A stretch of 64,000 nucleotides of DNA, taken from contig NZ_CP031611.1 of NCBI RefSeq assembly GCF_001687475.2, positions 558,001 to 622,000 on the forward strand. The letters are read 5' to 3'. The position numbers were made by a program, and so were the translations under genes. The notes under the pieces were generated by a model that saw nothing but the letters and a program-made list of their open reading frames with translations, had not been told where the DNA came from and made no database searches. The DNA comes from Campylobacter hepaticus (GTDB taxonomy: Bacteria; Campylobacterota; Campylobacteria; Campylobacterales; Campylobacteraceae). This document shows, in pieces, positions 1 through 9,182 of this stretch (position 1 is its first letter; every line of letters starts with the position of its first letter).

Positions 1-2
1 GA

Positions 3-1145
3 AATGAAAACAAAGTTAATTTTTCTTGTTCTAAAGCTTTCAAAGAAATAAAACAAGATGGTTATATAGAATATTTAGCCTTAAAAAAAGGTTATATTGT
101 ACAAGATGGTGATAAATTTGATATTGCTAATGAATTAGAATTTAATGGAGTTGATTTTAAAAGCATAGGGATCTTGAAAGCAGGAATAGACAAAAATGTT
201 AAAATCAATATAAAATTATCTTCAGAAATTAAAGATGCAGTAAATTCTGGAGTAGGAATAGAATGCGAAGAATTGAATATAATTGGAAATGTAGCTAGCA
301 ATACCCAACTTCATGCTAAAATAATCAAAATTGAGGGAGCAACACATTCTAAAGCCAAAATTCAATCCGAACAAGCTTATATAAAAACCCACAGAGGTTT
401 TGTACAAGGACAAAGCGTAAATGTAGATTTACTTGAAGGTGGAACAATTAAAGCCAAAGAAGTAAAAATTAAAAAAAGCCTAGGCGGAAATATACAAGCA
501 GATAAAATTTACATAGAAAATTTAGAAAGCAATAATTCTTGTATCTTTTTTGAAAATACTACTATAGAACATATAAATGGGGAGAATAATAAATTTCACG
601 CTAAAATTAAAGTTGAAGATAAAGATTATGACCAAGAATTAAGTAATTTAGAGGAAACAATTTCTAAACTTAATCTTAAGATTAATACAATAAAACAATA
701 TATTTTATCTAGCCAAAATGGAATCACAAATATTGAAAAAAAAATTGAAGAACTTAAAAATCAAGGACAAAATGTCCCTGTTCAATATACTAAAATTCTT
801 AAAAACTTTTCTTTGCAAAATATGCAATTAAATAAATTACAAAATAAAGAAAAAGAACTTTTAGAATACAAAAAATCTCTAATATTAGAACTAACACAAT
901 TACAAAAATTACTTTTTAAAGCAAATGTTATCAATAAAAGTGGAAAATGGACCAATACAAATGAAATTAAATTTTCACTTTTAACACCCAAAGAAGATTT
1001 TTCATATTCTTCATCCATAAATGAAAATGCTAAATACATAGGTATTGAAAAAATTATACAAAATAATCAAGAAAACATAAAAATAAACAAAAAATCAGAT
1101 TATGAACAAAAGGATATAGCATGGTTGTCGCCATCGAAGGAATAA
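3..1145 (+). CDS. FapA-like (DUF342) protein, 5' end outside window
   Basis: The open frame runs in from the left edge, so the start codon lies outside the window; 380 residues are visible. The N-terminal half is a repetitive beta-rich region with many small Gly/Lys/Glu repeats, as in the DUF342/FapA family. A Lys/Glu-rich coiled coil follows at about visible residues 210-300. By synteny it matches C. jejuni Cj0794, whose function is not settled; FapA homologues in other bacteria affect flagellar pole proteins. The end overlaps ruvA by 25 nt, which suggests co-transcription. Family assignment rests on sequence character and gene order. Confidence 0.75.
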   Translation, partial: NENKVNFSCSKAFKEIKQDGYIEYLALKKGYIVQDGDKFDIANELEFNGVDFKSIGILKAGIDKNVKINIKLSSEIKDAVNSGVGIECEELNIIGNVASNTQLHAKIIKIEGATHSKAKIQSEQAYIKTHRGFVQGQSVNVDLLEGGTIKAKEVKIKKSLGGNIQADKIYIENLESNNSCIFFENTTIEHINGENNKFHAKIKVEDKDYDQELSNLEETISKLNLKINTIKQYILSSQNGITNIEKKIEELKNQGQNVPVQYTKILKNFSLQNMQLNKLQNKEKELLEYKKSLILELTQLQKLLFKANVINKSGKWTNTNEIKFSLLTPKEDFSYSSSINENAKYIGIEKIIQNNQENIKINKKSDYEQKDIAWLSPSKE

Positions 1146-1672
1146 TTACAAAAAAAGAACCTACTTTTATTATTATCAAATGTAATAGTGGTTTAAGTTA
1201 TGGAGTTTTTGTTTCACTTTTTTGCTCATCTAAACTCCAAATTCAAGAAAAATATGAATTATTTATCACTCAAATCATTAAAGAAGATTCTAATAAATTT
1301 TATGGTTTTTTAGATCAAGAAGAACAAAAAATATTTGAAATGCTATTAAAAGTTAATGGAATTGGAGCTAATACTGCTATGGCTATTTGCTCTAGCTTAG
1401 ACATCAATTCTTTTTATAGGGCCTTAAGTTTAGGTGATGAAAATCTATTAAAAAAAGTACCTGGAATAGGATCTAAAAGTGCAAAACGCATTATTGTGGA
1501 ACTTTCAGATGTTAAAACTAAACTTGATAATATAAGTGAAGATAAAAGCGAAGCTTTAGCTGCTTTATTAACCCTAGGCTTTAAACAAGATAAAATTATA
1601 AATGTTTTAACAACTTGTAAACAAACAAATACTAGCGAATTGATTAAAGAAGCTCTTAAAAAACTAGGATGA
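1121..1672 (+). CDS. ruvA: Holliday junction branch migration protein RuvA
   Basis: RuvA binds four-way Holliday junctions as a tetramer and loads the RuvB motor. The protein is 183 residues, slightly short of the usual 190-205. An N-terminal OB-fold region (1-65) is followed by two helix-hairpin-helix motifs, VNGIGANTA and VPGIGSKSA, and a small C-terminal domain that contacts RuvB. It begins inside the end of the upstream DUF342 gene and is followed 9 nt later by ddl, so the genes form one operon. ruvB is not in the window. Confidence 0.95.
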   Translation: MVVAIEGIITKKEPTFIIIKCNSGLSYGVFVSLFCSSKLQIQEKYELFITQIIKEDSNKFYGFLDQEEQKIFEMLLKVNGIGANTAMAICSSLDINSFYRALSLGDENLLKKVPGIGSKSAKRIIVELSDVKTKLDNISEDKSEALAALLTLGFKQDKIINVLTTCKQTNTSELIKEALKKLG

Positions 1673-1681
1673 AGGAAAAAT

Positions 1682-2722
1682 ATGAATTATGCAATACTTT
1701 TTGGCGGAAATTCTTACGAACATGAAATCAGTATAGTGAGTGCTATAGTACTTAAAAAAGTCATCCATACACATTTAGAATTTATTTTTTGCGATGAAGA
1801 AAGAAAATTTTATCATATCCCAGAACAAAAAATGAATTCTAAAACTTTTAGCACTAAAGCTTATAAAAAAGAAAAGGAACTTTTTTTAAAACAAGGTGGA
1901 TTTTTTTATAAAAAATTTTTTAAGGAAAATAAATTAAAAACTGATTGCATTATTAATCTTATTCATGGTAGAGATGGAGAAGATGGAAAAATAGCCGCTT
2001 TATTTGATTTTTATTCCATTAATTTTATAGGACCTAGGCTTGAAGCAAGTGTATTATCTTTTAATAAAGCATTAACTAAAATTTACGCACAAAGCGTAGG
2101 GGTAAAAACATTAGATTATACCATATTAAACAAAACACAAGACACCAATGAAAATATTTCCTTTCCTTGCATTATAAAACCTGTAAGATTAGGTAGTAGC
2201 ATAGGAATTAGTGTTGTTAAAGATAAAAAAGATTTAGAATATGCTAAAGATGTAGGTTTCGAATTTGATAATGAACTTATTGTGGAAGAATTTAAAAATG
2301 ATATCAAAGAATATAATCTTGCAGGTTGTATGATAAAAGATGAATTTATTTTTTCTATAATAGAAGAACCTAAAAAGAAAGAATTTTTAGATTTTGAGCA
2401 AAAATACCTTAGTTTTTCAAGACACGATAGATTAATAGAAGCAAATTTAAATCCTGAATTAAAAATCAAATTAAAAGATAATTTTCGTAAAATCTATAAT
2501 CCTTTATTTAAAGGCGCCTTAATACGTTGTGATTTTTTTATATTAAATGATGAAGTATATTTAAACGAAATCAATCCTGCTCCTGGATCTTTAGCACATT
2601 ATCTTTTTGATAATTTTAATTCTACTTTAGATGCTTTAGCTAAGAATATTTCACTAGAAAATAAAATCCAAATCCATTATAATTTTTTACATTCTATTCA
2701 TGGACAAAAGGGGAAATTATAA
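1682..2722 (+). CDS. ddl: D-alanine--D-alanine ligase
   Basis: An ATP-grasp enzyme that joins two D-alanines for the peptidoglycan stem peptide. The 346-residue length is typical. The N-terminal [10 protein letters not shown] motif, the central [12 protein letters not shown] nucleotide-binding loop and the C-terminal [11 protein letters not shown] metal-binding motif are all present. An AAGGA-type ribosome site precedes the ATG at 1682. A perfect 16-bp stem hairpin follows the stop. The MurF-like ligase three genes downstream would use the product, so this cluster serves cell-wall synthesis. Confidence 0.95.
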   Translation: MNYAILFGGNSYEHEISIVSAIVLKKVIHTHLEFIFCDEERKFYHIPEQKMNSKTFSTKAYKKEKELFLKQGGFFYKKFFKENKLKTDCIINLIHGRDGEDGKIAALFDFYSINFIGPRLEASVLSFNKALTKIYAQSVGVKTLDYTILNKTQDTNENISFPCIIKPVRLGSSIGISVVKDKKDLEYAKDVGFEFDNELIVEEFKNDIKEYNLAGCMIKDEFIFSIIEEPKKKEFLDFEQKYLSFSRHDRLIEANLNPELKIKLKDNFRKIYNPLFKGALIRCDFFILNDEVYLNEINPAPGSLAHYLFDNFNSTLDALAKNISLENKIQIHYNFLHSIHGQKGKL

Positions 2723-2734
2723 ATTTTTAAGTTA

Positions 2735-2770
2735 AAATACGTTAAATTTTACATAAAATTTAACGTATTT
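2735..2770. promoter_or_regulatory. Perfect 16-bp inverted repeat ahead of the antitoxin gene
   Basis: Arms at 2735-2750 and 2755-2770 are perfectly complementary, with the four-base loop ACAT. The right arm ends 10 nt before the antitoxin ATG. No T-run follows in the plus direction, so it is a poor intrinsic terminator for ddl. Phd/YefM proteins repress their own promoters at palindromes, so an operator role is plausible. The pairing is seen; the function is inference. Confidence 0.6.
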
Positions 2771-2780
2771 AGGATAAAAA

Positions 2781-2996
2781 ATGCTCTCTTTCAAAGAAGA
2801 TGAAATTTATACCGCTACAGAAATAGTAAGAAATTTCAGTCCTATTATGGAAAAACTTAAACAAAGCCAATCCGGTAAGATAGTGATCTTAAAAAATAAT
2901 AAATTTGAAGCTGTAATGCTTAATATGAAAGAATTTCAACGCTTACAAAATGCCATGCAACTTTTAGAAAATATATACAAAAATCAAAAGGTATAA
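2781..2996 (+). CDS. Phd/YefM-family antitoxin-like protein without a toxin partner
   Basis: A 71-residue protein with the layout of Phd/YefM antitoxins: a start that sets up a DNA-binding beta-alpha fold (EIYTATEIVRNFSPIMEKLK), then the strand GKIVILKNNKFEAVMLNMKEF and a C-terminal helix. These proteins usually repress their own operon and neutralise a RelE- or Doc-type toxin. No toxin gene follows: an alpha/beta hydrolase starts 2 nt later. It may be a solitary regulator. A perfect inverted repeat lies directly upstream. It matches the position of C. jejuni Cj0797c. Confidence 0.75.
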   Translation: MLSFKEDEIYTATEIVRNFSPIMEKLKQSQSGKIVILKNNKFEAVMLNMKEFQRLQNAMQLLENIYKNQKV

Positions 2997-2997
2997 A

Positions 2998-3729
2998 ATG
3001 GCACTAACAGATCTAACATATAAAAATAAAAACTATCAAATTGCTTATGAAATCATAGGGGATCTTTGTTTACCTCAAATATTAATTTTACACGGTTGGG
3101 GTGCTAATAAAGAATTAATGAAACAAAGTTTTGCTCCTTGTTTAAAAGGTTTTTGTCAAATTTATCTAGACTTAGCTGGATTTGGAAATTCAAGTATTGC
3201 AGAAGTTTTAAACACTCAAGATTATGCTAATATTATAGAACTTTTTTTAAAAAATAAAAAAATGAATATTCGTTTTTTTATGGGACATTCTTTTGGAGGA
3301 AAAATAAGCACTTTACTTGCCAAAGAAGATACTATACTAATTTTACTTTCAAGTGCTGGAATTTTGCATAAAAAATCTTTTAAAATTCGCTTAAAAATTT
3401 ATATTTTCAAGATATTAAAATTATGCGGTTTAGGAAAATTCTACCATTATTTTGCAAGCAAAGATGCTGCTAATCTCAATCCTATTATGTATGCAACCTT
3501 TAAAAAAGTAGTTGATGAAGATTTTAGCGAGATTTTTCTTAAACAAAAAGCAAAAAGTATAATTTTTTGGGGAAAAGATGATCAAGCTACACCTTTATAT
3601 TGTGGATATCAAATACATAAACTTATAAAAAATAGCACTTTTTATCCTTTAGAAGGCGATCATTTTTTCTTTTTAAAACACAGTGCTTTTATCAGTCAAA
3701 AACTTTCATCGCAAGGGAAAATATGTTAA
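2998..3729 (+). CDS. Alpha/beta-hydrolase
   Basis: 243 residues with a complete alpha/beta-hydrolase catalytic set: oxyanion-loop HGWGAN near residue 33, nucleophile elbow GHSFGG near residue 97, the acid in WGKDD and the histidine in EGDHFFF. No signal peptide is visible, so it should act in the cytoplasm. The substrate cannot be read from sequence. It overlaps the following MurF-like gene by 7 nt and matches C. jejuni Cj0796c in position. The fold and catalytic residues are clear; the role is unknown. Confidence 0.85.
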   Translation: MALTDLTYKNKNYQIAYEIIGDLCLPQILILHGWGANKELMKQSFAPCLKGFCQIYLDLAGFGNSSIAEVLNTQDYANIIELFLKNKKMNIRFFMGHSFGGKISTLLAKEDTILILLSSAGILHKKSFKIRLKIYIFKILKLCGLGKFYHYFASKDAANLNPIMYATFKKVVDEDFSEIFLKQKAKSIIFWGKDDQATPLYCGYQIHKLIKNSTFYPLEGDHFFFLKHSAFISQKLSSQGKIC

Positions 3730-5156
3730 ATCTTTTATATTTTATTAATACTTTAATCTTTAATATTTGTATAACTTTTTATTTTATAAGTGCTTTACAA
3801 TGGTATTCTTATAAACTTAAACGCGTTATATTTCATTACCATAAATACTCTTGGCATATTTATTTTTTATTAATTCCTTATTTTATTTATATTTCATCTT
3901 TTGGTTTTTCATGGATAAGCTTAATTTATTTCTGTTTTATTCATACTAGTATTTTGTTTTTTTGGAATAAAAAAATTGATAAAAAACTTGTTATAACACA
4001 AAAAATAAAATGGTTTTTTATTTTTGTTTTTATTTATAATACAATTTTTTCTTTACTTTCCTTACAAATTTCTTTTCTTTTTAATCTTGCTTGCTTACCT
4101 ACGAGTTTATTAAGTTTAAAAATTTACGATTTTATAACAAATTTATATTTTAAAAATAAAGCTAAAAAAAAGATTTTTAATAATGTAAATCTTAAAATCA
4201 TACTTATTAGTGCAAGTTTTGGAAAAACAAGTATGAAAAATTTTTTATATGAACTCTTAAAAGATGATTTTTTATGCCACAAAACTCCAAGAAGCGTTAA
4301 TACTCTTATGGGCATTATTAAAGACATTAATGAAAATTTAAAAGATAATACTCAAATTTATATAGTTGAAGCTGGAGCTAGAGCAAGAGGTGATATTTTA
4401 GAAATTACCAATTTTTTAAATCCTCATATTTGTATTATAGGAGAAATAGGGAATTCTCATTTACAGTATTTTAAAAGTATTGAAAATATTAAAAATACAA
4501 AATTAGAAGCTTTAAACTCAAAAAGACTTATAAAAGCTTTTTTACATTCTAGTACACAAAAACAAGAAAATGATGCTATAAGTATTTATGATAATAAAAT
4601 TTCTAATATACAAGCAAATCTTGAAGGTTTAAAATTTGAAATTTTATTCCAAAATAAAAAAGAAATATTTAAAAGTCAAATTTTAGGTGCTTTTAATGCA
4701 CAAAATCTTTGTGCTTGTATATTTTGTGCAGATTTTCTAGGAATTACACTTAATAAAATCAAAGAAAATATAAAAAAAATCACTCCTGTAGAACATCGCC
4801 TTTGTATTATCTCAAAAGAACCTAAATTAATTATTGATGATGGATTTAATGGAAATTTTAAAGGCATGAGTCAAAGTTATGAACTTTGTAAAAATTATCA
4901 AGGTAGAAAAGTGTTAATCACTCCTGGCATATTAGAAGTCAATCAAGAAGAAAACCAAAAACTATGCCAAATTATCAACCAATGTTTTGATCTAGCTATC
5001 ATAAGTGCTCATATTAATGCAGCAATTTTTAAAAAAGAATTAACAATTAAAACAATTATATTAAAAGAAAAAAATGATTTAATACAAACCCTAGCCAAAG
5101 AAACAAAAGATGGAGATTTAATACTTTTTTCTAACGATGCTCCTAGCTATTTTTAA
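3723..5156 (+). CDS. murF: MurF-like Mur ligase with N-terminal membrane segments
   Basis: 477 residues. The first 130 are strongly hydrophobic, with about four membrane segments. A Mur-ligase core follows, with a P-loop-like SASFGKTSMKNFL near residue 163, the VEAGARARGDI region and a C-terminal domain containing IDDGFNGNFKGM. MurF adds D-Ala-D-Ala to the UDP-MurNAc tripeptide. The membrane-anchored N-terminus is unusual for classical MurF but matches the gene annotated murF at this position in C. jejuni (Cj0795c). It ends 1 nt from the convergent flgS stop. Confidence 0.8.
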   Translation: MLNLLYFINTLIFNICITFYFISALQWYSYKLKRVIFHYHKYSWHIYFLLIPYFIYISSFGFSWISLIYFCFIHTSILFFWNKKIDKKLVITQKIKWFFIFVFIYNTIFSLLSLQISFLFNLACLPTSLLSLKIYDFITNLYFKNKAKKKIFNNVNLKIILISASFGKTSMKNFLYELLKDDFLCHKTPRSVNTLMGIIKDINENLKDNTQIYIVEAGARARGDILEITNFLNPHICIIGEIGNSHLQYFKSIENIKNTKLEALNSKRLIKAFLHSSTQKQENDAISIYDNKISNIQANLEGLKFEILFQNKKEIFKSQILGAFNAQNLCACIFCADFLGITLNKIKENIKKITPVEHRLCIISKEPKLIIDDGFNGNFKGMSQSYELCKNYQGRKVLITPGILEVNQEENQKLCQIINQCFDLAIISAHINAAIFKKELTIKTIILKEKNDLIQTLAKETKDGDLILFSNDAPSYF

Positions 5157-5157
5157 A

Positions 5158-6180
5158 TTAACAATTTATAGGTAAAGTAAAATAAAAATTCTTAGGATCA
5201 AGTTCAAATCCTAAATTTCCTTTATGTGCATCAATAATTTCTTTAGAAAGAGATAAACCAAGACCATTTCCTTTAAGCTTTGTTGTTTTAAAAGCTTCAA
5301 ACACTCTATTTTTATCTTTAATAACACAACCATTATCATAAATACGTATACACAAAAGATCATTTTCACAAGTAGCTATAATACGAATATAAGGATTTTC
5401 AACTTCTTTTTCTTCTATAGCATCAATTGCATTATAAATCAAATTTTGCAACACCAAACTCAAAAGAGCCTTATCAGCACAAATTTTCATATCTAAAAAA
5501 TCAATTACAAAGTCAATAGAAGCAGAAAAATTATAAGCATTAATAGCACTTTGGCATTCTTCTTTTAATTCTAAAATATTAAAACAAGCAGTATTAATAT
5601 GCACACCTTTAGTAAATAACAAAGTAGATTTAACTATGCGTTCAACCCTAGCAATAGATTTTTGAATTTCAAGAACTATATGTTTGTTTTTAAACTCACT
5701 GCGTGCAAAAAGAGTAGAAGCTAATAAAGAAATAGAACCTATAGGATTTCTTATTTCATGCGCTAAATGCGCTGCAACACTTCCCATACTTGCAAGCCTT
5801 TCATTACGTTTTTCATCACTAATATCAATAGCAGAAATAATTGTTTTTTCATTATGATCAATGATTTTAATGGCATAAAAACTTCCCTCAAATTCTAATT
5901 CATCTCGCATCTTATCTAAGCTAATAATATTTAACAATTTAGGATTTTTTAAAGCTTCTTGATTTTGTAAAATAATATTTTTTTCCTTGTCTAAAATCCA
6001 AAGTGCGCTAGGTAGCACTTCTATAATTTCATCAACCATAGCACGCAAAAAATTATAATTTTCATTTAAAATTTTATATTCATTTTCTATAACATAAGTT
6101 TGTTCAATCAAACTTTCAAGACCTTTTTGCAAAGTTTCTTTTTCATGAGAATCTAAAGTTCTTAAAATACTTTCATTCAT
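5158..6180 (-). CDS. flgS: Sensor histidine kinase FlgS of the flagellar FlgSR system
   Basis: 340 residues. A PAS-like N-terminal half leads into the dimerisation helix HLAHEIRNPIGS, with His141 as the phosphoacceptor. The ATPase domain has an N-box (QNLIYNAIDAIEE), a DNG motif and a KGNGLGLSL G-box. There is no membrane segment, consistent with a cytoplasmic kinase. In C. jejuni FlgS senses flagellar export assembly and phosphorylates FlgR to activate sigma-54 flagellar promoters. It overlaps the upstream gene by 8 nt. All catalytic motifs are intact. Confidence 0.93.
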   Translation of the reverse strand: MNESILRTLDSHEKETLQKGLESLIEQTYVIENEYKILNENYNFLRAMVDEIIEVLPSALWILDKEKNIILQNQEALKNPKLLNIISLDKMRDELEFEGSFYAIKIIDHNEKTIISAIDISDEKRNERLASMGSVAAHLAHEIRNPIGSISLLASTLFARSEFKNKHIVLEIQKSIARVERIVKSTLLFTKGVHINTACFNILELKEECQSAINAYNFSASIDFVIDFLDMKICADKALLSLVLQNLIYNAIDAIEEKEVENPYIRIIATCENDLLCIRIYDNGCVIKDKNRVFEAFKTTKLKGNGLGLSLSKEIIDAHKGNLGFELDPKNFYFTLPINC

Positions 6181-6931
6181 TAATCATTCCTCTAAAATCA
6201 TTTAATTCAAATAAAAATACACCCGATTTGCAAATTTTATACATTTCTTGACTAAAACCATTTTTTGAAATTATAATATAATAATCAGGAATTATTTTTA
6301 AATTTCTTACTTTTAATTTTAAAAGATTAAAAATATTTTTACAAATCTTTTTATTTTTAAATTTAACCTCGCCCACAAGACATAATTTTTCATCTTGATA
6401 ATAAAGATCAACCTCCATATCTTTATTCCAATAACTTTGCACTCCATCTATTTTAAAAAAATATTCTACAAACTCACGACAAAGTTGTTCAAAACAAAAA
6501 CTTTGATAAAGTTTAAATTTATCTTTAATTTTTTTTAAAACTTCTTCATATTTTCCCTGTAAAATCAATTTTTCATTAGGTTTTAGAAAATAAAAGAAAA
6601 AACGTGTAAAATGATTAGTAAACATAAGTTTATCTTGAATAACATAAGATCTTAGTTCTTTTTTAATTTTTTGTTTTTTATCTTTGTTTGGCTTAGTCTC
6701 TTTGCTAACTTCAAGCTTTAAAATATTTTGTTTTAAAAGAAATTGAAGTGCAGATAAAGCTTTAAAATGCTGTATTTTCTTATTAATAGAAAAACGTTTA
6801 CGATTGTTTTTAGCAAGCAAAATTAAAGCATAAGAGATGATATCATCAAAATCAAATTGATTCTTTACAAATAAATAATTTTTTAACAATTTTTCTTGAA
6901 TATTTTCAAAAATATCTTTTTCTAGATTCAA
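6173..6931 (-). CDS. Conserved protein with C-terminal DUF234/PD-(D/E)XK-like domain
   Basis: At least 252 residues. The C-terminal third carries a nuclease-fold signature: MEVDLYYQ, then GEVKFKNKK, an Asp followed by E-x-K, as in DUF234 and PD-(D/E)XK proteins. The N-terminal half is Lys-rich and helical. This start is a TTG without a convincing ribosome site. The frame stays open upstream to an ATA codon at 7030-7028, which has AAGGA five bases ahead of it, so the real N-terminus probably lies there (33 more residues). Synteny matches C. jejuni Cj0792. Function unknown; loss of a normal start codon is possible. Confidence 0.7.
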   Translation of the reverse strand: MNLEKDIFENIQEKLLKNYLFVKNQFDFDDIISYALILLAKNNRKRFSINKKIQHFKALSALQFLLKQNILKLEVSKETKPNKDKKQKIKKELRSYVIQDKLMFTNHFTRFFFYFLKPNEKLILQGKYEEVLKKIKDKFKLYQSFCFEQLCREFVEYFFKIDGVQSYWNKDMEVDLYYQDEKLCLVGEVKFKNKKICKNIFNLLKLKVRNLKIIPDYYIIISKNGFSQEMYKICKSGVFLFELNDFRGMINE

Positions 6932-7092
6932 TTCTTTTAATTGATCAAATCCATCAAAAACACTATAAAAATCAAAAATTTGAGCTAAATGAATATTTTT
7001 ATATAAGCTTGAAAAGTCTTTAAAATTTATATTTTTCCTTTTTGTAAAGTATTTTTATAGTATAATTTTACCAAAATTTTAAAGGATTGTAA

Positions 7093-8361
7093 TTGCAAAT
7101 TTCAGATTTAAAAAAAGAAATTATTTTAAAAAAAGGTGTTTTACACTTTGATTTCACAGCAAGTGCACTAGCCCTTAAATGTGTAGAAAAAGAACTAGCT
7201 AAAATTCTTCCAAGTTATGCAAATACACATTCTGATAGCTCTTTAAATTCCTTTAAAACCCAAAAAATTTATGAACAAGCAAGACAAAATATAAAAAAAA
7301 GTTTATCGCTTGATGAAAGCTTTGCTCTTATAGCCTGTGGATCAGGTTCAAGCAGTGCTATTAAAAAATTTCAAGAATTATTAGGAATTTATATTCCACC
7401 CCTTGTAAAAGAAAAATATTTTAATCAAATAGATAAAAATTCCCTTCCTTTAGTTATAATAGGTCCTTATGAACATCATTCTAATGAACTTTCTTTTCGA
7501 GAAGGTTTATGTGAATGTATTAGAATTCCTTTAAATAAAAATGGTGAAATCGATTTTCTTTTTTTAGAAAAAATTTTAAAAAAAAATAAAACAAGAAAAA
7601 TCATTTCTAGTTTCACCTTAAGCTCGAATGTCACAGGAATATTAAGTGATTACAAACGTATTTTTAAAATGATACGTAAATTTAAAGGTATAGTTGCCTT
7701 TGATGCATCTAGCTTTATCCCTTATAAAAATATAGCTTGTAAATATTATGATGCTTTGTTTATAAGTTCTCATAAATTAATAGGTGGAATAGGAGGATCA
7801 GGTCTTTTAATAATAAAAAAAGATCTTTGTGGATCTAAACCTAGTTTTGCTGCTGGAGGTACTGTAGGTTATGTTTCTCGTACTTCTCAATGCTATCTTT
7901 GTAATGAAGAAGCCTTAGAAGAAGGAGGTACCCCTGGAATTTTACAACTCATTCGTGCTAGTTTGGCCTTTAAAATTAAAGACGCCATAGGAGTAAAACA
8001 AATAGAAAAAAAAGAAGATCTTTTAAAAAATTATTTTTTTAAAAAAGCAAAAACAATACCTCATTTAATACTATATGCACAAAATTTAAAACAACGCTTA
8101 CCTATTTTTGCTTTAAATATTAAAGGACTCTCCCCTTTTGATATCGCTTACGAATTAAGTAAAAAATATCACATAGAAACACGTGCAGGTTGTGCTTGTG
8201 CTGGTCCTTATGGACATGATTTGTTAGGATTAAAAGACAATGAAAAATTAAAAACCAAACCAGGTTGGCTAAGAATAAGTTTACATTATACCCATGAAAA
8301 AGAAGATATTGATTATTTTTTTAAAGCCTTAAATCAAACAATTCATAAATTATCGCATTAA
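7093..8361 (+). CDS. Class V aminotransferase / cysteine desulfurase-like PLP enzyme
   Basis: 422 residues of the aspartate-aminotransferase fold, class V. The PLP lysine is Lys228 in SSHKLIGG, and PYEHHSNELSFRE resembles the conserved His region. A Cys-rich loop, RAGCACAGPYG, lies near the C-terminus as in SufS/NifS-like proteins. The TTG start at 7093 follows AAAGGA, which fixes it. The substrate is unproven: sulfur transfer or an amino-acid/selenocysteine lyase are both possible. It overlaps the convergent purU by 4 nt. Corresponds to C. jejuni Cj0791c. Confidence 0.85.
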   Translation: MQISDLKKEIILKKGVLHFDFTASALALKCVEKELAKILPSYANTHSDSSLNSFKTQKIYEQARQNIKKSLSLDESFALIACGSGSSSAIKKFQELLGIYIPPLVKEKYFNQIDKNSLPLVIIGPYEHHSNELSFREGLCECIRIPLNKNGEIDFLFLEKILKKNKTRKIISSFTLSSNVTGILSDYKRIFKMIRKFKGIVAFDASSFIPYKNIACKYYDALFISSHKLIGGIGGSGLLIIKKDLCGSKPSFAAGGTVGYVSRTSQCYLCNEEALEEGGTPGILQLIRASLAFKIKDAIGVKQIEKKEDLLKNYFFKKAKTIPHLILYAQNLKQRLPIFALNIKGLSPFDIAYELSKKYHIETRAGCACAGPYGHDLLGLKDNEKLKTKPGWLRISLHYTHEKEDIDYFFKALNQTIHKLSH

Positions 8362-9182
8362 AATATTATAGTTTTATTATTATGTATAAAAATTCTATCT
8401 TCAAAAACCAAATCAAGTGCTTTTGAAAGAACATTTTTTTCTATATTTCTACCTGCTTGCTTCATATCTTGCCAAGTATATTCATGATCTACAGGTAAAA
8501 CTGATTGAGTAATAATAGGACCCTCATCAAGATTATTATTTACAAAATGTGCCGTAGCACCAATAATCTTAACTCCTCGATCAAAAGCTTGTTTATAAGG
8601 ATTTGCACCTATAAATGCAGGTAAAAAAGAATGGTGAATATTAATAATTCTCCCCTTAAAGCATGCAACAAAGTCAGGAGATAAAATTCTCATATATTTT
8701 GCTAAAATTAAATAATCAAAATCATATTTTTTTAAACAATTTAAAATTTGGTTTTCTTGTTCTTTTCGATCTAAATTTTGTGTACTAATACAATGATAAG
8801 GGATTTTAAATTTTTCTACCAAATCTTTAAGTAAATCATAATTTGAAATTACAGCTTTAATATGAGCTTGAAGCTCATTACTATAATATCTTATGAGCAA
8901 ATCACCCAAACAATGACTTTCTTTGGTAGCAAAAATAATAACATTTTTCTTTCTTTTTTCACAAAGCTCAATTAAAGCTTCTTGTCCTAATGCTACTTTA
9001 AGTGCTTTAAGAAATTCTTCTTTATCAAATTCACCCTCTAAAATTGCGCGAAAGAAAAACATCCCCTCGCCTACAAATTCATCATTTTTAACTATATTAA
9101 TACAATATTTAAAAATCACATTAGAAATTTTATAAATCAATCCTTTTTGATCTTGAGTGCAAATTTTTAATATAAAAATCAT
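8358..9182 (-). CDS. purU: Formyltetrahydrofolate deformylase
   Basis: PurU hydrolyses 10-formyl-THF to formate and THF, balancing one-carbon pools and supplying formate. 274 residues: an N-terminal ACT-like domain (CTQDQKGLIYKISNVIF) followed by a formyltransferase fold with the catalytic region INIHHSFLPAF and GATAHFVNNNLDEGPI. Length fits the family (about 280). It overlaps cca by 4 nt (ATGA), indicating translational coupling. Confidence 0.93.
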   Translation of the reverse strand: MIFILKICTQDQKGLIYKISNVIFKYCINIVKNDEFVGEGMFFFRAILEGEFDKEEFLKALKVALGQEALIELCEKRKKNVIIFATKESHCLGDLLIRYYSNELQAHIKAVISNYDLLKDLVEKFKIPYHCISTQNLDRKEQENQILNCLKKYDFDYLILAKYMRILSPDFVACFKGRIINIHHSFLPAFIGANPYKQAFDRGVKIIGATAHFVNNNLDEGPIITQSVLPVDHEYTWQDMKQAGRNIEKNVLSKALDLVFEDRIFIHNNKTIIF

